Source: Symbiodinium natans
Lineage: Eukaryota > Sar > Dinophyceae > Suessiales > Symbiodiniaceae
Direction: 5' to 3'
NCBI GenBank assembly: GCA_905221605.1
Contig: CAJNDS010000492.1
Span: 64,001 to 127,907, forward strand
DNA length: 63,907 bases
Part shown: positions 57,514 to 63,907 of the stretch, piece by piece
Position numbering within the stretch: position 1 is the stretch's first letter
Layout: each line of letters begins with the position of its first letter
The notes under the pieces: generated by a model
The model's database searches: none
What the model was told of the DNA's origin: nothing
What the model saw: only the letters and a program-made list of their open reading frames with translations
Program-made: the position numbers and the translations under genes

Positions 57514-60230
57514 GGTAGCATGTCGGTCTGCTGAGGGTGACTATGCATGCAGGAGGACCTTCACGTTCTTTATATTCCCTTTGCGCGGTTAAGATCGAGA
57601 GTGCAGAGCAATCGCGCCCTTTCCAGATCGTCAATCACTTCTTCGTTCTAAAGGTCAGCTGCGTTGTGATATCAAGTAGGGAAGTCGTAACATTGAGCTG
57701 TTTCGCGACCTTTCTTCAAATCAGGCCAGGAAGGATCCACTAAGAATCGTTGAGGTATTTTAAAGCCGCAACTTCCGGGCTATATGCAACGCACGTCTCT
57801 AGGGCTTCAGATGCTGGAATCCAAGTCAATCACCTAAACGCAAACCCCTACGTTTTACATTGAACACGTTCTGCTCGCTTGCCAAACTTCCACGGGCACT
57901 AGCTGCGAGTTCACAGCTACCGATGATAACGAACCTTCAGCCAGTCCGAGCGGTTCACAAGCAAGCAAACATGCTGAACACTGCAAGGGGAAAGTAAGGC
58001 CTCGTCCCTGCAGCTCCGTCTAGGCGACCCGCATTTTCAGGGCTCTTGTTGCCATCGGAAGAGATCCTTGCTTGAAGCTTGAAGACGGCCGCTGCAGGCA
58101 TCAACGCACTGAAAATCGGACTTACACACCTTTGGGACGTGACAGTTTATTTGAGCTGCTCAGCTGCAAGTGTGGGTCGGTTGAAGAAGGGTTTTCTGAA
58201 GGGCACCCAGATTCTATCACGCGACATCACGACAGAGCCTCTAACCCACAACTTGAACAGCATCGCTTGTGACACAGGTTCTCCAAAAGTAGAACATGTA
58301 AAAGGTAACAATCAGTTGCCAGCTCGTCCTCCTGTTTTCCCTTCTGGTAGGAAGGCATGGGGCTTCGGCTGGTGCAGTGAAGTCAGTCCAGGTCACGCAT
58401 CCGAAGCCACAGATGGACTGCAGTCTTATTCCTGCCTGTGCTGAGGACGGGCTTTCCCTGCAACGACTTGCTCCCAGGAACCTGGACCACGAGCTCAACA
58501 CCAGGAGGACAAAAGACCCTGGGCCTTGCGGCAGGGATGGTGGAGATCCCGTCCTTTGGTACCAACCTCGACCGAAGCGCCCGCGCAGGGCCGCACCCTG
58601 TCTTCAAAGCTGTCAAAGGCTGCTTCACTAGTAGTGCATGGTAGACTTTGTGGTGAAGACGGATGAGCTCGATCCAGATCCGAACTCCCGCCACAGTGTA
58701 GCCTCCAGCAGGACGACGCAACATTGCGCAAGGGGAGAGGGCAGCTTGCATTCTGTCACGTCCAAGAGCATGCACCTTCAACATGCTAAGAGCACAGCTG
58801 ACTCGCCTTTGCTTGGCCTTTACTTGTAAGGACATTCTGTATGGTCCCACTGCGCTCTAGCACTTTCGTGTCCTTTCCGGAGGGGAGTCGGTTCTACTCC
58901 CGCGGCGGTCTACGCCAACGCGTTGCCGGCTGCTTCGCCCCGCGCCACCACCCTTCCCCTTGTGTGGAGGACCGGTATACCTTTGTGCGCAGTCTAAGGA
59001 GTTTCGTCACCAAGGACTCTCAAGGGAGCGTGGAGTCATTCGGTGCTGTTGAGGCACTTGCCGCCGTGGCCGTACCGTCCCCGCACGCAGATGCACCGCT
59101 GTGGCTCCTCTTCAGTTTGCAGAGTTGGCAGAGTTGCCTGCCCACTGGTCCAAAAACATCCGGTCTAGCGCGCTGCTGCACCTTTGCATCTCGTGGGATG
59201 ACTCGGTGTGACAGGTTCTGCTCAGAAATCGAATGTTTCCAGCGCCAGCTGCTTCTCTGTGCTTCACGCTCCTCAGCTTAACAATTGCCAGCACAGCACG
59301 ACATCAGGTTCGGCAGGCCGCCTGCGTGCGCGCGCTGCTGCGTCGGGATGCTTGAAGGCACCCTTTCTTCCTCTTGTTGCTGCGGGCATGCAACGAGCTG
59401 CCCGCGGAGGATGCAGATGTTGCGCTTGAGCTCCAGCGAACATGAACCCGCAGACGAAACGAGGCTCGCTGCGAAATGCAGCCGGGACCCTTGCATCGGC
59501 AGAGAAGCGCCACAGATTTGGCCGAGATGAAGCCCTTGATTTTGAACATGCGCAGCGTCTGTCCATCTCAGAGCCTCTTGGCACAATTGGCTTACTCCGC
59601 TGCTTGCTGATTTTTTTTGCCTGGCTTCTTTCTGCACCTGCAAAGGGCTACGTCATTGAGCTGAGCTTCTTGTCGTTTCCGGACATGAGAGGCGCGGGGA
59701 AGAAGCTAGTGGCTGGTGCCGCTGAGAGTGCTGTTGTGTGCTACTGCGACTTGGGGTTTCTAATGCGGCTTGAAGGGTTTAGGGCCAGTTTTTTTCAGGC
59801 CGCTGCCGTCGGCGGAAGCGCAGGAGATGAGCCGCTGGGTGGACGCACGCAGAAGAGGCTTCGGGGCGAGGCCGGCGAGGCCTGCAAGCCGCGATGACCC
59901 TATCAATATGAAATGTGCAGATGGCGAAGCCATTGGTCGCCAAGATGTGGATGGCACTGAGGAGTGAGAGTTGTCAGGCCTTGGCAAGCTTGCGTCTGAG
60001 GCTCGCGCTATCCAGGACCTTTTGTGGTTCTCGCTTTGCCATAAGCCTGCAACCCGAAAAGTTAAATTTAGAATAACTTTGCTGAAGGCCACTAGATCCC
60101 GGTCGTTGGGTATGTAAATCCAAGAGCTGCATCTTTTGAGAACTCTGGTTCTGAAATCCCCACACAACGCCTGCGTGATCGGCGAAAGAGACAAGCAGAA
60201 GTAAACAAGCTACGTCTTTAAATCTTGATC
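57514..60230. other. Region with no recognisable gene
   Basis: Frames at 58841-59281 and 59442-59897 (plus) are the longest, with no family motif; minus-strand frames overlap them. An isolated GGGTTTAGGG occurs at 59776. Confidence 0.4.
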
Positions 60231-60233
60231 CCA

Positions 60234-60416
60234 GGACAGCAACAGAGCTTTGTCCATCACGCCACCCTAAATGGGTGGACATGTCGAGATGCTACTGAAT
60301 GGGCTACCCACATATTTGCCGCAGCGAGAACAGCTGAGAACACTATGATTTGCTTCGGACGTAGCTGGTGCATTGAACAGCAATAGCGTGATCCATCATG
60401 CCGCCCCTTGTGGGTT
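60234..60416 (+). repeat. Diverged flanking copies related to the 334-bp array
   Basis: GACAGCAACAGAGCTTTGTC C..CACGCCACCC and GAACAGCAATAGCGTGATCC ATCATGCCGCCCC are the same motif about 140 bases apart. Each is followed by GGGT(T)GGACA, and the second leads into the array. Confidence 0.6.
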
Positions 60417-61656
60417 GGACAGGTGGAGATTTTGATATTTCGCTGTGGACACAGTCACTTTTGCTGCAGCGAACGCTTGGCTCTCTTCTGGTTTGCTGTT
60501 AGCATGTTGTGCTGCGTGTAACTAGGAGGCCAGACGCTTAAAATCTATCTGTGGTTCAGAAGTCTGCCAAGAAGAATCTCTACTGACAGACGTGCAGGTT
60601 GGAGTCGATGTCCTTCAGTCAAGACAGCAAGTAGCGATTGTTGTGTGTACCGACTGTGTCGATCTGGTCCCACGTCTTGAGCAATGTAGACTCCCAAGGT
60701 GCACTTGTAGTTTCACTCCGCAGCTCCTTAAGACGAGTTGCAAGAAGAATGGACAGGTGGAGATTTTGATATTTCGCTGTGGACACAGTCACTTTTGCTG
60801 CAGCGAACGCTTGGCTCTCTTCTGGTTTGCTGTTAGCATGTTGTGCTGCGTGTAACTAGGAGGCCAGACGCTTAAAATCTATCAGTGGTTCAGAAGTCTG
60901 CCAAGAAGAATCTCTACTGACAGACGTGCAGGTTGGAGTCGATGTCCTTCAGTCAAGACAGCAAGTAGCGATTGTTGTGTGTACCGACTGTGTCGATCTG
61001 GTCCCACGTCTTGAGCAATGTAGACTCCCAAGGTGCACTTGTAGTTTCACTCCGCAGCTCCTTAAGACGAGTTGCAAGAAGAATGGACAGGTGGAGATTT
61101 TGATATTTCGCTGTGGACACAGTCACTTTTGCTGCAGCGAACGCTTGGCTCTCTTCTGGTTTGCTGTTAGCATGTTGTGCTGCGTGTAACTAGGAGGCCA
61201 GACGCTTAAAATCTATCAGTGGTTCAGAAGTCTGCCAAGAAGAATCTCTACTGACAGACGTGCAGGTTGGAGTCGATGTCCTTCAGTCAAGACAGCAAGT
61301 AGCGATTGTTGTGTGTACCGACTGTGTCGATCTGGTCCCACGTCTTGAGCAATGTAGACTCCCAAGGTGCACTTGTAGTTTCACTCCGCAGCTCTTTAAG
61401 ACGAGTTGCAAGAAGAATGGACAGGTGGAGATTTTGATATTTCGCTGTGGACACAGTCACTTTTGCTGCAGCGAACGCTTGGCTCTCTTCTGGTTTGCTG
61501 TTAGCATGGAGTCGATGTCCTTCAGTCAAGACAGCAAGTAGCGATTGTTGTGTGTACCGACTGTGTCGATCTGGTCCCACGTCTTGAGCAATGTAGACTC
61601 CCAAGGTGCACTTGTAGTTTCACTCCGCAGCTCCTTAAGACGAGTTGCAAGAAGAA
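60417..61656 (+). repeat. 334-bp tandem array, 3.7 copies
   Basis: Unit starts GGACAGGTGGAGATTTTGAT at 60417, 60751, 61085 and 61419, an exact period of 334. The three full units differ by very few bases. The fourth lost about 96 bases between TTAGCATG and GGAGTCGATG, and ends AAGAAGAAAAACATG. Each full unit boundary keeps one 87-codon frame (60592, 60926, 61260; third extended to 93), but the frame spans the repeat junction and has no known motif. It is Cys-rich (CTDCVDL, RCTCSF, CGHSHFCC). Homogeneity implies recent expansion or an assembly effect. Confidence 0.9.
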
Positions 61657-62009
61657 AAACATGTGCTACATGGCGCATTACGCTCCCTTAAGTCCATAGG
61701 ATGACCCAGAGCTTGCAACTTGCAGTGCGCAACTGATAGTTTGACTTCTCACGTCTAGCTTAACCTGACAGGATTGCACTCCCAAAAACGAACGACTTAC
61801 AAGATGCTTTGCGGGCTTCTCTGGGGGTGCATTGAGGGGGCTCCATTGGCAGGATTCTCAGGGGCTCGATGCTTGGCGAGATTCTCTGCAGGTTGGCATT
61901 CCATGGCTCGGCAGGATTCTGTTTGGGGTGCTCGGTGGGAATCTCTGGACGTGGGCGTTCCAAAGGATGTTGCGGGATACTTTGAAGACAGAATCGGGGG
62001 TCTGTCATT
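61657..62009. other. GGATTCTC-rich stretch
   Basis: 61810-62000 has many near-repeats of GGATTCTC, GGCATTCC and GGGATTC, with CTCGG(T/C) between them, like a decayed minisatellite. No gene is recognised. Confidence 0.4.
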
Positions 62010-62555
62010 ACTTTTCATTACTTTATGGGATTCTCGAGGAAGTCACTATGGGCAAATCTTATATAGATATATTCGAATTCATTCATTTTCGGAAATATTT
62101 TTTTATCCAAGATATTCATAGATTAATCGAGATAACGAATCTCATTTTTTCGGATATGAATTTCGAGATTACGAGAATAATTGAATAAATATAATTTCAA
62201 ATTCCCATCCCCCATATTTTATATAATTACTATATTTCTTCATTAGAGATACCCGAATAAAATGCAAAATTGAAATCAGAGAATATATAAATAATTTCAG
62301 AAGATATTTAACCCATGAAATTCTTAGACGAGAAATAATACCTCCATCCATATCATCTCATCCATATATGAATTTTCCCCTCTCCGAGAAATGAGAATTC
62401 CATCCCTAATTCTAGAATATCAATACAAAAATTAATTAATTTCTATCTTATATATATATATATAAATCTTGTAAGAATACTTCCATGAAATTAGATTTGA
62501 ATTTCCAATGAAAAATTCAATTAAATCTTATCTACTCTATAAATTGCTACGGTCA
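62010..62555. other. AT-rich island
   Basis: About 540 bp of strongly AT-rich DNA with abrupt edges, between GC-richer sequences. Contains TATATATA runs and many GAAAT, ATTTC and AATTCC words. Frames of 60 codons exist (62169-62351, minus) but match nothing I know. It might be organelle-, bacterium- or plasmid-derived, or an AT-rich transposon. Confidence 0.6.
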
Positions 62556-62600
62556 AACCAGCCCTATGCGGTGCGTCACGCCTCGGAGTGCCCCAGCCCC

Positions 62601-62942
62601 AAAATTTGCCGGAAATTTCTGGACCCCGGCGAGCAAGCCGCTTTGGCCTACCCGGGACCCAAAATTTCCGGGAAATTTTGGGGCTTGGGCTGTGCCCTTT
62701 GAAAGGCTGGGCCTCTTCGACGGCCGCAAGCCGGATTCGCTCCCCTAAATTTCTGGAAAATTTCTGGTTCCGGGTAGCCCGAAGCCTCGGTCCCTAAATT
62801 TCCGGAAAATTTGCTTCATCGCTTTCCTAAATTTTCCGAAAATTTACACACCCAAAATTTTCAGGAAATTTAGGAAACGGATGCAGCCTGATCATGTTCA
62901 GAAGCCACGGCCCAGCTCCCTAAATTTCCGGAAAATTTAGGG
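62601..62942. repeat. Cluster of seven AAATTTCCGGAAATTT-type palindromes
   Basis: Copies at 62601-62622, 62661-62682, 62744-62763, 62793-62812, 62826-62845, 62851-62874 and 62918-62942. Each is a near-perfect dyad: CCTAAATTT, a CCGG/CTGG/CAGG core, then AAATTT. The spacers are unrelated in sequence and length (about 6 to 61 bases), so this is not a simple tandem repeat. Confidence 0.85.
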
Positions 62943-63045
62943 TGCTGGGTGGCCGAAAATGTCGAAGCATTGTTGACCGCTTGAACCGTTGAGTTCAGGT
63001 GTTGATCATTTGCCATGTTGCTGCATGCTTTCATTGTTTTCAATC

Positions 63046-63194
63046 GTGCTTTGTTTTGTGGCATTACAAAGCTAGAATATTAAACAGGACTTTTACTTCA
63101 CTTCCAAGATGAGCGCATCACCTGGCATTACCAGGATATTACGAGCGTGCTTTGTTTTATGGCATTACAAAGCGCATTACCTGGCATTACCAGG
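63046..63194 (+). repeat. Short direct repeats next to the CGT satellite
   Basis: GTGCTTTGTTTTRTGGCATT ACAAAG occurs at 63046-63071 and 63148-63173, and CCTGGCATTACCAGG at 63121-63135 and 63180-63194. The second CCTGGCATTACCAGG directly abuts the CGT array. Confidence 0.75.
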
Positions 63195-63880
<686 letters not shown>

Positions 63881-63907
63881 TTCGTTATACGGTCAATTTA
63901 GTCTTAT

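Noticed and set aside
60417-61656. CRISPR-like array
   Set aside because: The repeated unit is 334 bp with no unique spacers, there are no cas genes, and the window is eukaryotic.

Overview
The window looks like nuclear DNA of a dinoflagellate, most likely a photosynthetic peridinin-type alga of the Symbiodiniaceae or a relative. The evidence is a fused three-domain chlorophyll a-c-binding polyprotein with a bipartite plastid presequence carrying an FVAP motif, one intron with a GA donor and one with a GT donor (both AG|G acceptors), very low gene density, and very many interstitial TTTAGGG/CCCTAAA telomere-type tracts. The species assignment is inference. No bacterial operon, rRNA, tRNA or CRISPR is visible.

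Layout. 1-9.2 kb is almost pure repeat: a 3.1-kb block (about 1.96-5.04 kb) bounded by 58-bp inverted repeats and embedded in TTTAGGG tracts, C-run modules with a GGGGGCTGCGCCCCC hairpin, a 16-bp higher-order telomere-type array, and a 1.6-kb composite ACC/ACT/8-mer satellite. 9-16.4 kb holds telomere-type tracts and small fold-back elements. 16.5-19.0 kb is the best gene: an LHC polyprotein of 727 residues in three exons. 19-30.7 kb is gene-poor; it includes a head-to-head TTTAGGG/CCCTAAA pair at 22.3-22.9 kb and several short MITE-like fold-backs. 30.8-33.1 kb is an intronless GH95-like glycosidase reading frame with one in-frame TAG. 33.7-33.9 kb is an AT-rich, frame-shifted remnant of a bacterial ABC-F (EttA-type) gene. 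34-47 kb has microsatellites, more fold-backs, two further GCTGCG hairpin modules and one possible Cache-like exon. 47.8-50.5 kb and 53.8-55.4 kb are diverged tandem or direct duplications. 57.1-57.5 kb has a possible thioesterase-like exon. 60.2-61.7 kb is a 334-bp tandem array. 62.0-62.55 kb is an AT-rich island, followed by seven copies of an AAATTTCCGGAAATTT-type palindrome and a CGT trinucleotide satellite reaching the end.

Only two genes are well supported (LHC polyprotein and glycosidase). They are unlinked in function: the first acts in plastid light harvesting; the second is a predicted secreted or vacuolar carbohydrate-active enzyme. The rest is mostly repeat-driven. The most unusual items are the 3.1-kb TIR-bounded block inside telomere-type DNA, a recurrent GC-hairpin module seen 38 kb apart, at least four fold-back families, the ettA remnant, and the palindrome cluster. 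All calls were made by eye, without alignments.
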